NCBI RefSeq assembly: GCF_900110125.1
Contig: NZ_FOCN01000002.1
Location: 248,001 to 312,000, forward strand
Origin: Cryobacterium luteum
Lineage (GTDB): Bacteria > Actinomycetota > Actinomycetes > Actinomycetales > Microbacteriaceae
Length of the DNA: 64,000 nt
Direction of reading: 5' to 3'
The notes below the pieces were generated by a model. It saw nothing but the letters and a program-made list of their open reading frames with translations. It had not been told where the DNA came from and searched no databases. Both the position numbers and the translations under genes were made by a program. Shown here one piece after another: positions 8,669 through 19,183 of this stretch (positions are counted from its first letter, which is position 1; each line of letters opens with the position of its first letter).

Positions 8669-10624
8669 TCACCGGTACGGCGGCGGGCGGGGCGCGTCGG
8701 GGTCGCGCAACAACCAGCTGGTGTCGGGCAGCGGCGGCACCGCCGCGAGACGGTCGAGCGCCGCTCCCACTTCGTCGGCATAGAGCTGCCCGCCGGTCGG
8801 CCCCGGATGCACGTGGTCGCCGGCCAGAAGATCAAGCCGGCCCGCGATGGCATCGTGCCAGTTGGCCAGTTCGATGCGACGATTGCCGGCGGCGAAATCA
8901 GCAAGAGTGGCATTGACGCCGTCAGTCCAGTCCCGCTCGGCGTAGGCATTGACCAGCACGAGCTTTCGGTCCGGTCCCAAAATGCGCAGAATCACGGTGA
9001 GTTCGTCGTCGGTGATCGGTCCGTTGGTCCCGAGCCCGACGACCACAACGGGATGCAACTGACCCGCAGCCTCCAACGCCCGCAAGATGTCATCTGCGGA
9101 ATACATCCCCCGCGAGACCGAAGCGTCCACGGTCATTCCCGAAAAGGTGGCCTGCAATTCGGGGGCCGAGGCCAGCATCACCGAGTCGCCGATGGCCGTG
9201 ATCGGACCCTCGGTCAGGGCGGGCTGGGCCGTGGCCTGACGGGCGGCCTCGGCGGCGGCAGCCTGCGTGGCGGCGCGCGCCGCAGCATCCATTGCCCGTT
9301 GGCCGCGTTCGATGCGCAATTGCGCCGAGGTCTGCGCCGGCGCCGCAACGACGGCGGCTGTCGTGCCGCCGACCAGCAGCAGCGACAGCGCGGCCGTGGC
9401 GGCGACCAGACGGCGACGACGGGTCGGGCCGGTCCAGAGCTCCCCGACCCGACGGATGCTGCCGCGCACGCCGACCCGCCGGATCGGCATTTCCAGCCAG
9501 CGGTAGGAGATACCCGCGAACACCAGGGTGATGGCGGTGGCGAGGAGCCCGATCGGCAGCAGACCGCCGGACGGAGACGATGCCGGCCAGAGCAGCTGCA
9601 CCAGTACGAGCGCTGGCCAGTGCCACAGGTAGATTCCGTAGGAGCGTTCGCCGAGGTAACGCAGCGGGGCCGCATCGAGAAGGTGCCCGAACCGGCCGCC
9701 GCGCACCCCCGCCCAGATGGCGACAGCGGTGGCGAGGCTCACCGCCACGAGGCCGCCCCGATAGGTGGCCGTGCCGTCCTCCGGCAGCCAGAACGCAAAC
9801 CCGATGATCGCGAGAATGGCGCCGCCGCCGAGCCACGGGCGCAAGCGCGGCAATTCGTTGCGGTGCCCACTCGGGCGGCGCAACAACAGGGCCAGGGCGG
9901 CACCGGCGAACAACCCGAAACTGTGCGTGTCCGAGCCGTAGTACACCCGGGTCGGGTCGGCGCCGGGCTGGTAGAGCAGGCCCATCCACAGGGCAGAAGC
10001 GATGAACAGGCCGGTGACGACGGCCAGGCGCACGTGGGGGCGGCGAAGCAGCAGCACGACCAGCAACAGCAGCGGCCAAACCAGATAGAACTGCTCTTCC
10101 ACAGCGAGCGACCACAGATTGCGCAGCAGCTCGGGCTCGTTGACGCTGAAATAGCTGGCGTCAGTGGCGATCGACACCCAGTTGTAGCCGAAGGTCGTGG
10201 CTCCGAGCAGCTGGGCGCCGAGCCCCACCAGCACATCGCCGCCGATGAGAAAAGCGATGCTGCAGCTGATCAGAATGACCGGAATGAGCGGGGGCACCAG
10301 CCGGCGGGCGCGTCGTTGCCAGAATCGGCCCAGCGAGATGCGCCCGGATCGGGTGTGCTCGGAGACGAGCAGTCCGGTGATCAGAAATCCGCTGATCACG
10401 AAGAAAACGTCGACGCCGATGAAGCCGCCCGGAAGGACTGCCGGGAAAAAATGGTAGAGCACGACGGCAATGACCGCGAGGGCGCGCAGGCCGTCGAGCC
10501 CGGCCAGACGATTGCTGCGCGGGGCGTTCATCGGCCCCGGCACCGAGGTGTTCGCCGGGGCGATCAGGGCGGTCGTTGACCGAGTCCTCCCGGTAAACGG
10601 GAACGACAGCGGGGAACGGGTCAT
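8669..10624 (-). CDS. membrane O-acyltransferase (acyltransferase-3) with SGNH domain
   Basis: Large protein of the OafA/YrhL type that acetylates cell-surface polymers. About 10 hydrophobic segments form the acyltransferase-3 domain, with the signatures LDGLRALAVIAVVLYHF and GVDVFFVISGF (catalytic His in LYHF). A C-terminal extracytoplasmic SGNH hydrolase-like domain shows AIGDSVM, GLGTNG and DHVHPG (block I Ser, block III Asn, block V Asp/His). Start uncertain: ATG 10624 is used here; ATG 10531, just before the first conserved block, is also good. Convergent with the GNAT genes, leaving no room for a terminator. Confidence 0.88.
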   Translation of the reverse strand: MTRSPLSFPFTGRTRSTTALIAPANTSVPGPMNAPRSNRLAGLDGLRALAVIAVVLYHFFPAVLPGGFIGVDVFFVISGFLITGLLVSEHTRSGRISLGRFWQRRARRLVPPLIPVILISCSIAFLIGGDVLVGLGAQLLGATTFGYNWVSIATDASYFSVNEPELLRNLWSLAVEEQFYLVWPLLLLVVLLLRRPHVRLAVVTGLFIASALWMGLLYQPGADPTRVYYGSDTHSFGLFAGAALALLLRRPSGHRNELPRLRPWLGGGAILAIIGFAFWLPEDGTATYRGGLVAVSLATAVAIWAGVRGGRFGHLLDAAPLRYLGERSYGIYLWHWPALVLVQLLWPASSPSGGLLPIGLLATAITLVFAGISYRWLEMPIRRVGVRGSIRRVGELWTGPTRRRRLVAATAALSLLLVGGTTAAVVAAPAQTSAQLRIERGQRAMDAAARAATQAAAAEAARQATAQPALTEGPITAIGDSVMLASAPELQATFSGMTVDASVSRGMYSADDILRALEAAGQLHPVVVVGLGTNGPITDDELTVILRILGPDRKLVLVNAYAERDWTDGVNATLADFAAGNRRIELANWHDAIAGRLDLLAGDHVHPGPTGGQLYADEVGAALDRLAAVPPLPDTSWLLRDPDAPRPPPYR

Positions 10625-10703
10625 GGGCAACACGAGGTTTCTTTGGCACACACAAGGGGGGTGCGCCAGGGGCCGGTTTCAACGATAACCCGCGCGTGCC
10701 ACC

Positions 10704-10717
10704 TAGGCTTACCCTCG
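10704..10717 (+). promoter_or_regulatory. -10 box of leaderless truA
   Basis: TAGGCT at 10704-10709, 7 nt, then GTG 10717. This supports GTG 10717 over the upstream in-frame GTG 10696, which would lie before the promoter. Confidence 0.6.
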
Positions 10718-11661
10718 TGAATCTTTTTGTGCCCCGCGCCGCGAATGCAGCGCTGGGCTCCACGCGCATCCGCCTCGACCTCGCCTACGACGGCACCGAT
10801 TTCACCGGTTGGGCCCGCCAGCCGGGCTTTCGCACCGTGCAGGCCGACATCGAAAACGGGCTCGCCGGCATTCTGCAGAGCTTTCCCCCGCACCCCACCC
10901 TGATCGTCGCCGGCCGAACGGATGCCGGGGTGCACGCCCGCGGGCAGGTGGCCCATTTCGACCTCACCGCCGAGCAGGCGCACTCCCTCGTGCGCATTCA
11001 ACGCGGCACCGGAAACCGTCCCCCGGTCGACCTCGGTACCGCGGTGCTGCGCCGCCTCGGCGGCATCCTGGTGACCAAACCCGACGTCGTGCTGCGCCGG
11101 GCCACGGTCGTTCCCGGCGGCTTCGACGCCCGGTTCTCGGCCCTGTGGCGTCGCTACGAATACCGCATCGCCGACCCGCTCGCCCTGCACGACCCGCAGC
11201 AGCGGCTGCGCACCACGTGGCATCCGTTCAGACTGGATCTCGAAGCCATGGATGCCGCAGCGGCCACCCTGGTGGGCCTGCACGACTTCGCCGCCTACTG
11301 CAAGCCACGCCCGGGAGCGACGACCATCCGCACCGTGCAGCAATTTCGCTGGACCCGCGACGATGACGGCCTGCTCATTGCCACCATCACAGCGGATGCC
11401 TTCTGCCACAGCATGGTGCGCGCCATGGTCGGTGCCTGCGTTGCCGTGGGGGAGGGGCGTCTCGATGGCAGCACCCTCGCCCACCTGCACTTCGACAAGC
11501 ACCGCATCAGCGAGTTCAAGGTGATGCAGGCGCACGGCCTCACCCTCATCGACGTCGGCTATCCCGACGATGCGTCCCTGGCGCAGCGCGCAGTGGACAC
11601 CCGCAACCGGCGCTCGCTGCCGGCCGTCGCCGAGGTTGCGTCGATGCTGGCTTCCGACTAG
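10717..11661 (+). CDS. truA: tRNA pseudouridine(38-40) synthase
   Basis: Isomerises uridines 38-40 in the tRNA anticodon arm. 314 residues from GTG 10717. The catalytic Asp is in the conserved AGRTDAGVHARGQV block, and the second half has FRRYEYRI-like FSALWRRYEYRI and the DAFCHSMVRAMVG motif. Located just before rplM, the usual actinobacterial arrangement. Its 3' end contains the -35 box of the rplM promoter. Confidence 0.95.
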   Translation: MNLFVPRAANAALGSTRIRLDLAYDGTDFTGWARQPGFRTVQADIENGLAGILQSFPPHPTLIVAGRTDAGVHARGQVAHFDLTAEQAHSLVRIQRGTGNRPPVDLGTAVLRRLGGILVTKPDVVLRRATVVPGGFDARFSALWRRYEYRIADPLALHDPQQRLRTTWHPFRLDLEAMDAAAATLVGLHDFAAYCKPRPGATTIRTVQQFRWTRDDDGLLIATITADAFCHSMVRAMVGACVAVGEGRLDGSTLAHLHFDKHRISEFKVMQAHGLTLIDVGYPDDASLAQRAVDTRNRRSLPAVAEVASMLASD

Positions 11662-11680
11662 TGTTGACCCTTGGTGTCTG
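11636..11680 (+). promoter_or_regulatory. rplM operon promoter with conserved initial transcribed block
   Basis: TTGCGT (11636-11641), 17-bp spacer, TAGTGT (11659-11664), then TGACCCTTGGTGTCTG, which matches 15 of 16 bases of the sequence in the same position after the infA -10 box. The -35 box lies inside truA. Confidence 0.6.
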
Positions 11681-11722
11681 TGCGTTGCAGCACGGCATCC
11701 GAACGTGAGCCCTCCATCGACA

Positions 11723-11743
11723 GTGTTTTCTTCACGAAAACAC
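11723..11743 (+). promoter_or_regulatory. hairpin in the rplM leader
   Basis: GTGTTTTC-TTCAC-GAAAACAC, a perfect 8-bp stem in the ~130-nt rplM leader. It has no T tract and lies 57 nt before the start codon; it may be part of an autoregulatory leader, but it does not obviously match a leader family I know. Confidence 0.4.
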
Positions 11744-11799
11744 GCCCGGAGCGGGATTCACGAACACCTCCGTTCGAAAAAGAAGAAAGCAGCACAACA

Positions 11800-12246
11800 G
11801 TGACGCGCACTTACACCCCCAAGGCAAGCGAACTCCAGCACGACTGGGTTGTCATCGATGCCACCGATATCGTCCTCGGACGTCTGGCCAGCCACGCGGC
11901 AATCCTGCTGCGCGGCAAGCACAAGGCGACCTTCTCCCCGCACATGGACGGTGGCGACTTCGTCATCATCGTCAACGCCGAGAAGGTTGCCCTCACCGGC
12001 AAGAAGCTCGACCTGAAGATCGCTTACCGCCACTCCGGTTACCCGGGCGGCCTGACGGCGACCAACTACTCCGAGATGCTCGAGAAGCACCCGACCCGTG
12101 CGGTCGAAAAAGCGATTCGCGGCATGCTGCCGAAGAACTCGCTCGGTCGCGCCCAGCTCACCAAGCTGAAGGTATACGCCGGCCCTGAGCACCCGCACTC
12201 CGCTCAGCAGCCCAAGCCGTACACCCTCAGCCAGGTCGCGCAGTAG
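11800..12246 (+). CDS. rplM: 50S ribosomal protein L13
   Basis: Early-assembly large-subunit protein. 148 residues from GTG 11800 ([21 protein letters not shown]), the family length; GAAGAAAG precedes it. Diagnostic segments are [23 protein letters not shown] in two adjoining blocks and [13 protein letters not shown]. The frame is open 43 codons upstream, but that stretch is leader RNA and unlike L13. Confidence 0.96.
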   Translation: MTRTYTPKASELQHDWVVIDATDIVLGRLASHAAILLRGKHKATFSPHMDGGDFVIIVNAEKVALTGKKLDLKIAYRHSGYPGGLTATNYSEMLEKHPTRAVEKAIRGMLPKNSLGRAQLTKLKVYAGPEHPHSAQQPKPYTLSQVAQ

Positions 12247-12313
12247 CGCCGGCAACCAGACTTCTCGACTCTTTAGATACTTAGATACACGGATAAAAAG
12301 GATTCCCATCATC

Positions 12314-12799
12314 GTGGCGAAGATCGCAGACCAGATTGACCAGGCTCCGGAGAGCTACTCCACCGAGACTCCGGCCGAAACCGTAACCAAGGCGCCCCGC
12401 GCCGTCCTCAACGTTCCCGGCGCAGCCGTCGGCCGTCGCAAGCAGGCCATCGCCCGCGTGCGCATCGTCCCCGGCTCCGGCACGATCGTTGTCAACGGCC
12501 GCGAGTTCGCCGACTACTTCCCGAACAAGCTGCACCAGCAGCTCATCAACGACCCGTTCAAGGTGCTCGACCTGCTCGGCTCCTACGATGTCATCGCCCG
12601 CATCACCGGTGGTGGCCCGTCCGGCCAGGCCGGCGCGCTGCGCCTCGGCATTGCACGCTGCCTGAACCTGATCGACGAAGAGAACAACCGCGCCATTCTC
12701 AAGAAGAACGGCTTCCTCAGCCGCGACGCCCGAGTCAAGGAGCGTAAGAAGGCCGGACTCAAGAAGGCCCGTAAGGCACCTCAGTTCAGCAAGCGCTAA
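12314..12799 (+). CDS. rpsI: 30S ribosomal protein S9
   Basis: Small-subunit protein whose basic C-terminal tail (ending APQFSKR) reaches the P-site tRNA. 161 residues, with a ~35-residue acidic N-terminal extension before the canonical [17 protein letters not shown], as is common in actinobacteria. GTG start after AAAAAGGA. Cotranscribed with rplM. Confidence 0.96.
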   Translation: MAKIADQIDQAPESYSTETPAETVTKAPRAVLNVPGAAVGRRKQAIARVRIVPGSGTIVVNGREFADYFPNKLHQQLINDPFKVLDLLGSYDVIARITGGGPSGQAGALRLGIARCLNLIDEENNRAILKKNGFLSRDARVKERKKAGLKKARKAPQFSKR

Positions 12800-12818
12800 C
12801 CCGATAGCCGACGACGAA

Positions 12819-14180
12819 ATGACTCGTCTGTTCGGCACGGACGGCGTTCGGGGCCTGGCCAACCGTGATCTCACGGCTGGCCTGGCCCTGAGCCTTGCCC
12901 AGGCGAGCGCAGCAGTGCTCACCAAGGGTCGTCGTGCCCAAGCACGCCTCGCTGAGGGTCGCCGACCCGTCGCAGTGGTCGCCCGCGACCCGCGAATTTC
13001 CGGTGAGTTCCTCACCGCCGCCGTTTCGGCCGGCCTGGCCTCCAGCGGTGTCGACGTTCTCGACGCCGGGGTCATCCCCACGCCCGCTGCGGCCTTCTTG
13101 ATCAACGCCATCGGCGCCGATTTCGGTGTGATGATTTCTGCCTCACACAACGCGGCGCCCGACAACGGCATCAAAATCTTCGCCTTCGGCGGAACCAAAC
13201 TTCCCGACGACGTCGAGGACCGCATCGAGAGCTACATCGGTCGCGACACGCTGATGCCGATCGCCGGCGACGTCGGACGCATCCGTCGTTTCGCCGACGC
13301 CGAAGACCGCTACGTCGTGCACCTGCTCACGACGCTGCCGCACCGCCTTGACGGCATCCACGTCGTGCTCGATTGCGCCCACGGTGCCGCCGCCGGCGTT
13401 TCACCGCAGGTGTTCACGGATGCCGGCGCTCGCCTCACCGTGATCGGCGCCGACCCCGACGGCCTCAACATCAACGACGGTGTCGGTTCGACTCACCTCG
13501 ACAACCTCGCCAAAGCCGTACTCGAACACGGCGCCGACATCGGCATCGCCCACGACGGCGACGCCGACCGCTGCCTCGCGGTCGACCGCGACGGCAAGAT
13601 CGTCGATGGCGACCAGATCATGGCCATCCTGGCCGTGTCGATGGCCGAGCGCGGTGTGCTGAAAGACCGCACTCTCGTGGCCACCGTCATGAGTAACCTC
13701 GGGCTGCGCAAGGCCATGGCGGCCAACGACATCGCCATGGTGCAGACCAAGGTCGGCGACCGGTATGTGCTCGAAGAACTCAACGCCCACGGGTATTCCC
13801 TCGGCGGCGAGCAGAGCGGCCACGTCATCATGACCAAGTTCGCCACGACCGGCGATGGCATCCTCACCGGGCTGCACCTTGTCGCCGAAATGGCGCGCAC
13901 CGGCAAGACGCTCGCCGAACTCGCATCCGTTATGACGGTCTACCCGCAGATTCTCGTGAACGTGCGCGGCGTGGACCACAAGGCGCTCGCCGCCGACGCG
14001 GTCATCGCCGAAGCGGTCATTGCCGCAGAAACCGAACTCGGTGACACCGGCCGGGTGCTGCTGCGTCCGTCCGGAACCGAGCCGATGGTGCGCGTCATGG
14101 TGGAAGCCGCCGACCAGCCCACCGCCGACCGTCTGGCGCACTCCCTGGCCGACGTGGTGCGCTCCCGCCTGACCCTCTAG
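12819..14180 (+). CDS. glmM: phosphoglucosamine mutase
   Basis: Converts glucosamine-6-phosphate to glucosamine-1-phosphate for UDP-GlcNAc and peptidoglycan synthesis. 453 residues. It has the N-terminal FGTDGVRG motif, the active-site phosphoserine loop [11 protein letters not shown] (Ser109), the Mg-binding DGDADRC and the sugar-binding GGEQSGH. It starts 19 nt after rpsI. glmS, which makes its substrate, lies 1.1 kb downstream. Confidence 0.96.
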   Translation: MTRLFGTDGVRGLANRDLTAGLALSLAQASAAVLTKGRRAQARLAEGRRPVAVVARDPRISGEFLTAAVSAGLASSGVDVLDAGVIPTPAAAFLINAIGADFGVMISASHNAAPDNGIKIFAFGGTKLPDDVEDRIESYIGRDTLMPIAGDVGRIRRFADAEDRYVVHLLTTLPHRLDGIHVVLDCAHGAAAGVSPQVFTDAGARLTVIGADPDGLNINDGVGSTHLDNLAKAVLEHGADIGIAHDGDADRCLAVDRDGKIVDGDQIMAILAVSMAERGVLKDRTLVATVMSNLGLRKAMAANDIAMVQTKVGDRYVLEELNAHGYSLGGEQSGHVIMTKFATTGDGILTGLHLVAEMARTGKTLAELASVMTVYPQILVNVRGVDHKALAADAVIAEAVIAAETELGDTGRVLLRPSGTEPMVRVMVEAADQPTADRLAHSLADVVRSRLTL

Positions 14181-14186
14181 CGCTAC

Positions 14187-14258
14187 TGACCGGGCCCGGG
14201 CCCGGAAACTGGGACCATGTTCTATCGTGGCCCCGCTTTCCGGGCCCGGGCCCGGTCA
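14187..14258. terminator. giant GC-rich palindrome between convergent glmM and coaA
   Basis: A perfect 22-bp inverted repeat (14187-14208 and 14237-14258) built from repeated GGGCCC units, with a 28-nt loop that holds a second imperfect stem. It starts 7 nt after the glmM stop and lies 25 nt from the coaA stop. No T tract on either strand. It most likely acts as a bidirectional U-less terminator. Confidence 0.75.
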
Positions 14259-14282
14259 AAGAGGGCGCACGTGTGGCGCGGG

Positions 14283-15239
14283 TCAGACCTTGCGCAGCAG
14301 CACCGTCGAGACGGCGTGCGTGGGGTCCTTGCGCAGTACCAGGGTGGCGCGCGACCGAGTGGGACGAATGTTCTGCAGCAGGTTGGGCTGATTAATGCTG
14401 GTCCAGATGGTGCGCGCCTTGGCACGAGCCTCATCTTCGGTGAAGGCCGCGTAGCGGTGGAAGAACGAGTTGGGGTTGGCGAAGGCCCCGCGCTGCAGCT
14501 TGAGAAAGCGTTCCTCGTACCAGCGGGCGATGTCCTGGGTACGGGCATCCACGTAAATGGTGAAGTCGAACAGGTCACTGACCGAGAGGCCGTGCCCCGG
14601 CCCGGGCGGCTGCAGCACGTTGAGGCCCTCGACGATGAGAATGTCGGGTTGCCGCACGACGATCTGCGCGTCGGGCACGATGTCATAGCTCAGATGCGAG
14701 TAGAACGGTGACCGCACCTCGGGAGCCCCGCTCTTGACCGCGCTCACAAACCGCAGCAGGGCACGCCGGTCATACGATTCCGGAAAGCCCTTGCGTTCCA
14801 TCAGGCCGCGGCGGTTCAGCTCGGCATTGGGAAACAGAAAGCCATCGGTCGTGACGAGTTCGACCCGGGGAGTGTCGTCCCAGCGGGCGAGCATCTCGCG
14901 CAACAACCGGGCGGTGGTCGACTTACCGACCGCAACCGAGCCGGCGACGCCGATCACAAAGGGGGTCGGGCGGGCGCGTTCGCCCAGAAAACCACTCGTT
15001 GCCCGGTGCAGGGTGCGGGCGTTCGCCGCATAGAGGTTGAGCAGCCGACTGAGCGGGAGGTAGACATCCGTCACCTCGTTGATGTCGAGCGGCTCACCGA
15101 TACCGCGCAACTGCACGATCTCAGTCTCTTTGAGCGGCAGCAGGGTGGTCGGCGCCAACGCCGCCCAGTCTGCTCGGTCGAGCTCCACAAAAGGGGTGCG
15201 ATGACCGTTCATTGAAGAGGCCAGCACCGGATCGGACAT
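14283..15239 (-). CDS. coaA: pantothenate kinase, type I
   Basis: First committed step of coenzyme A synthesis. 318 residues from ATG 15239 ([22 protein letters not shown]). P-loop [15 protein letters not shown], then [10 protein letters not shown] and the [10 protein letters not shown] segment typical of the prokaryotic type I enzyme. The frame extends upstream to 15275, but the chosen ATG has a -10 box TAAGCT 7 nt upstream and matches family N-termini. Divergent from glmS. Confidence 0.95.
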   Translation of the reverse strand: MSDPVLASSMNGHRTPFVELDRADWAALAPTTLLPLKETEIVQLRGIGEPLDINEVTDVYLPLSRLLNLYAANARTLHRATSGFLGERARPTPFVIGVAGSVAVGKSTTARLLREMLARWDDTPRVELVTTDGFLFPNAELNRRGLMERKGFPESYDRRALLRFVSAVKSGAPEVRSPFYSHLSYDIVPDAQIVVRQPDILIVEGLNVLQPPGPGHGLSVSDLFDFTIYVDARTQDIARWYEERFLKLQRGAFANPNSFFHRYAAFTEDEARAKARTIWTSINQPNLLQNIRPTRSRATLVLRKDPTHAVSTVLLRKV

Positions 15240-15252
15240 TCCCCCAAGCTTA
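15240..15252 (-). promoter_or_regulatory. -10 box of coaA
   Basis: On the minus strand TAAGCT (15252-15247) lies 7 nt before ATG 15239, giving a leaderless or nearly leaderless transcript. It is back to back with the glmS promoter. Confidence 0.55.
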
Positions 15253-15259
15253 GTCCGAC

Positions 15260-15273
15260 TAAAATCGACTTCC

Positions 15274-15274
<1 letters not shown>
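15260..15274 (+). promoter_or_regulatory. -10 box of glmS
   Basis: TAAAAT at 15260-15265, 8 nt before the glmS ATG; no Shine-Dalgarno fits between them. No glmS ribozyme is visible. Confidence 0.55.
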
Positions 15275-17124
<1,850 letters not shown>

Positions 17125-17131
17125 GCCTGAC

Positions 17132-17488
17132 GTGATCAAGGGCATCGGGGTGGACGTGGTCGACCTGGCGCGGTTCACCCGCCAGGTCGAGCGCACCCCC
17201 CGCCTGGTCTCGCGCTTGTTCACCGAAACTGAACGGGGGCTCCCGATACATTCCCTCGCGGCGCGGTTTGCGGCAAAAGAAGCCCTGATCAAGGCCCTCG
17301 GCGACAGCGCAGGGGCCACCTGGCAAGAAATGGAAATCGTGAACGACCCGCACGGCAACCCCGAATTCAAACTCAGCGGGGCCGCCCTCGCAGCGCTCAC
17401 CGATCGGGGCATCAGCCGGGTGCACGTCACCATGACCCACGATGCCGGGGTGGCCTGCGCTTTCGTCGTGGCCGAGGGGGAGCTGTGA
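17132..17488 (+). CDS. acpS: holo-[acyl-carrier-protein] synthase
   Basis: Transfers 4'-phosphopantetheine from CoA to ACP. 118 residues, with the Mg-binding motifs GIGVDVVDLARF and FAAKEALIKALG. It starts on GTG, and its stop overlaps the alr GTG (GTGA). Part of glmS-acpS-alr-tsaE. Confidence 0.95.
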   Translation: MIKGIGVDVVDLARFTRQVERTPRLVSRLFTETERGLPIHSLAARFAAKEALIKALGDSAGATWQEMEIVNDPHGNPEFKLSGAALAALTDRGISRVHVTMTHDAGVACAFVVAEGEL

Positions 17489-18606
17489 GCGGGTTTCGCG
17501 AGGCCGTGATCGACCTCGCCGCGATTCGCCATAATGTGGCCCACCTGCGCCACCTCGTCGGCACCCCGCACGCGATGGCGGTGGTCAAGGCCAACGCCTA
17601 CGGTCACGGGGCGGTACCGGTGGCGCTCGCCGCCCTCGCCGGCGGGGCCGACTGGCTCGGCGTCGCCGACATCGACGAGGCCCTCGAACTGCGTGACGCG
17701 GGCATCGAGGCGCCCATCCTGGCCTGGCTGCACGACCCCGACGCCGATTTCAGCGCCGCCATCGCCGATGACGTCACCCTCGGGCTTTCCTCTGCCCGCC
17801 AGGTGCAGCAGGTAGCGGATGCTGCGGCGGAACTCGGCAGGGCGGCATCCGTTCACCTGAAACTCGAAACCGGGCTCAGTCGCAACGGCGTGCACGAAAA
17901 CGACTGGGCTGAGGTGTTCGCGCTGGCTGCCGCACTCGAACGGGGCGGTCTGCTGCGCGTCGACGGTGTCATGAGCCACCTCGCCAATGCCTCGGCGTTC
18001 GACGACCAGCAGGCGCTCGAATGTTTCGAACGCGGAGTCGCCGTTGCACGCGCCGCCGGGCTGACCCCCACGCTCGTGCACCTCGCATCGTCCGCTGCGG
18101 CACTGCGGCTGCCGGCCGCCCGTTTCACCATGGTGCGGTTCGGCATCACCATTTACGGGCTGTCGCCGTTCGACGATGCGACCAGCGCCGACCTCGGGCT
18201 GATTCCAGCCATGACCCTGCGCGGCCGGGTCGCCCTCGTTCGCCGGGTGAGTGCGGGCGCCGGCGTCTCCTACGACTACCTGTGGCGGGCGCCGCACGAT
18301 TCCACGCTCGTGCTCGTGCCGCTCGGCTATGCCGACGGCATCCCACGGCAGGCCTCCGGCACGGCACAAGTGCACCTGCACGGCGTGAACTATCCCCTGG
18401 TCGGGCGGGTGGCGATGGACCAGTTCGTGGTCAACCTCGGCGCGGACAGCCCCGCCGTGGCCGTCGGCGACACGGTCGTGCTGTTTGGTGACCCGAGCGC
18501 CGGAGCGCCGAGCGCCACCGACTGGGCCGACGCCGCCGGCACGATCAACTATGAGATCGTCACCCGCATCGGGCACCGGGTGCCCCGGCGACACATCAAT
18601 GGCTGA
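17485..18606 (+). CDS. alr: alanine racemase
   Basis: PLP enzyme that makes D-alanine for peptidoglycan. 373 residues. The PLP-binding lysine is in VVKANAYGHG (Lys35), and the catalytic Tyr region is AGVSYDYLWRAP; RVAMDQFVV is conserved. GTG start coupled to acpS; its 3' end overlaps the tsaE ATG by 8 nt. Confidence 0.96.
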   Translation: MSGFREAVIDLAAIRHNVAHLRHLVGTPHAMAVVKANAYGHGAVPVALAALAGGADWLGVADIDEALELRDAGIEAPILAWLHDPDADFSAAIADDVTLGLSSARQVQQVADAAAELGRAASVHLKLETGLSRNGVHENDWAEVFALAAALERGGLLRVDGVMSHLANASAFDDQQALECFERGVAVARAAGLTPTLVHLASSAAALRLPAARFTMVRFGITIYGLSPFDDATSADLGLIPAMTLRGRVALVRRVSAGAGVSYDYLWRAPHDSTLVLVPLGYADGIPRQASGTAQVHLHGVNYPLVGRVAMDQFVVNLGADSPAVAVGDTVVLFGDPSAGAPSATDWADAAGTINYEIVTRIGHRVPRRHING

Positions 18607-19135
18607 GCAGCGCCGCACCATCGCCGATGCCGCGGCCATGCACCGCTTCGGCGTCGACCTCGCGCGCATCCTGCACGCCGGCGACCTCATCGTGCTGACC
18701 GGACCGCTCGGCGCCGGCAAGACCACCCTCACGCGCGGCCTCGGTGAGGGCCTCCAGGTGCGCGGGGCCGTCACCAGTCCCACCTTCGTACTCGCGCGCA
18801 CCCACCCGAGTCTGGTCGGCGGCCCGCCGTTCGTGCACGTCGACGCCTACCGCCTGGGCAGCGCCATGGAACTCGACGACCTCGACATCGATTTCGCCCG
18901 GTCCATCGTCGTGGTCGAGTGGGGCCGCGGCCTGCTCGACGGCATCAGCGAGTCCTGGCTCGACATCGAGATCGAGCGGCCGCAGGGCCGATCGCTGGCA
19001 ACCGCCGAAACGGATGCCGCGGCATCCGTTCTCGACCTGGACCACGATCTCGACGAACCACGCACCCTGACCATCAGCGGCCACGGCCAACGCTGGAGGC
19101 GCCTCACGGAGTTGCTGCCGACGGAACCCGCCTAG
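18599..19135 (+). CDS. tsaE: tRNA threonylcarbamoyladenosine biosynthesis ATPase
   Basis: ATPase that works with TsaB and TsaD to make t6A37 in ANN-decoding tRNAs. 178 residues. Walker A is GPLGAGKTT (Lys41), followed by the family motifs SPTFVL and HVDAYRL and VVVEWGRGLL. The chosen ATG lies inside the end of alr. Its TAG stop is the first three bases of the next -10 box. Confidence 0.94.
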   Translation: MAEQRRTIADAAAMHRFGVDLARILHAGDLIVLTGPLGAGKTTLTRGLGEGLQVRGAVTSPTFVLARTHPSLVGGPPFVHVDAYRLGSAMELDDLDIDFARSIVVVEWGRGLLDGISESWLDIEIERPQGRSLATAETDAAASVLDLDHDLDEPRTLTISGHGQRWRRLTELLPTEPA

Positions 19136-19145
19136 GCTGAACCCA
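19133..19145 (+). promoter_or_regulatory. -10 box of the leaderless Cys-Cys leader ORF
   Basis: TAGGCT at 19133-19138, whose first three bases are the tsaE stop, then 6 nt and ATG 19145. The spacing predicts transcription start on the A of the ATG. Confidence 0.65.
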
Positions 19146-19183
19146 TGCTCGTACCCTGCTGCCCCGTTCGTGCGCTCCCGTGA
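19145..19183 (+). CDS. 12-residue Cys-Cys leader peptide, candidate cysteine attenuator
   Basis: The ORF reads MLVPCCPVRALP and stops at TGA 19181-19183. It has tandem TGC codons at positions 5-6. It begins 6 nt after a TAGGCT -10 box and so looks leaderless. Its TGA overlaps the GTG of the downstream sulfur-exporter-family gene (GTGA), which has no Shine-Dalgarno of its own and should depend on coupling. Leaderless cysteine-rich ORFs overlapping sulfur genes are known cysteine-responsive attenuators in mycobacteria; applying that model here is inference. It could be a chance ORF, but promoter spacing, Cys-Cys and overlap all agree. Confidence 0.65.
   Translation: MLVPCCPVRALP

Noticed and set aside
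8540..10579. 679-codon open frame on the + strand
   Set aside because: Antisense shadow of the acyltransferase gene; composition is Arg/Gln/Pro-rich with no domain.
11671..11799. In-frame 43-codon extension of rplM
   Set aside because: Not L13-like; it coincides with the leader and its hairpin. The similar block upstream of infA is in another frame there, so the shared sequence is not coding.
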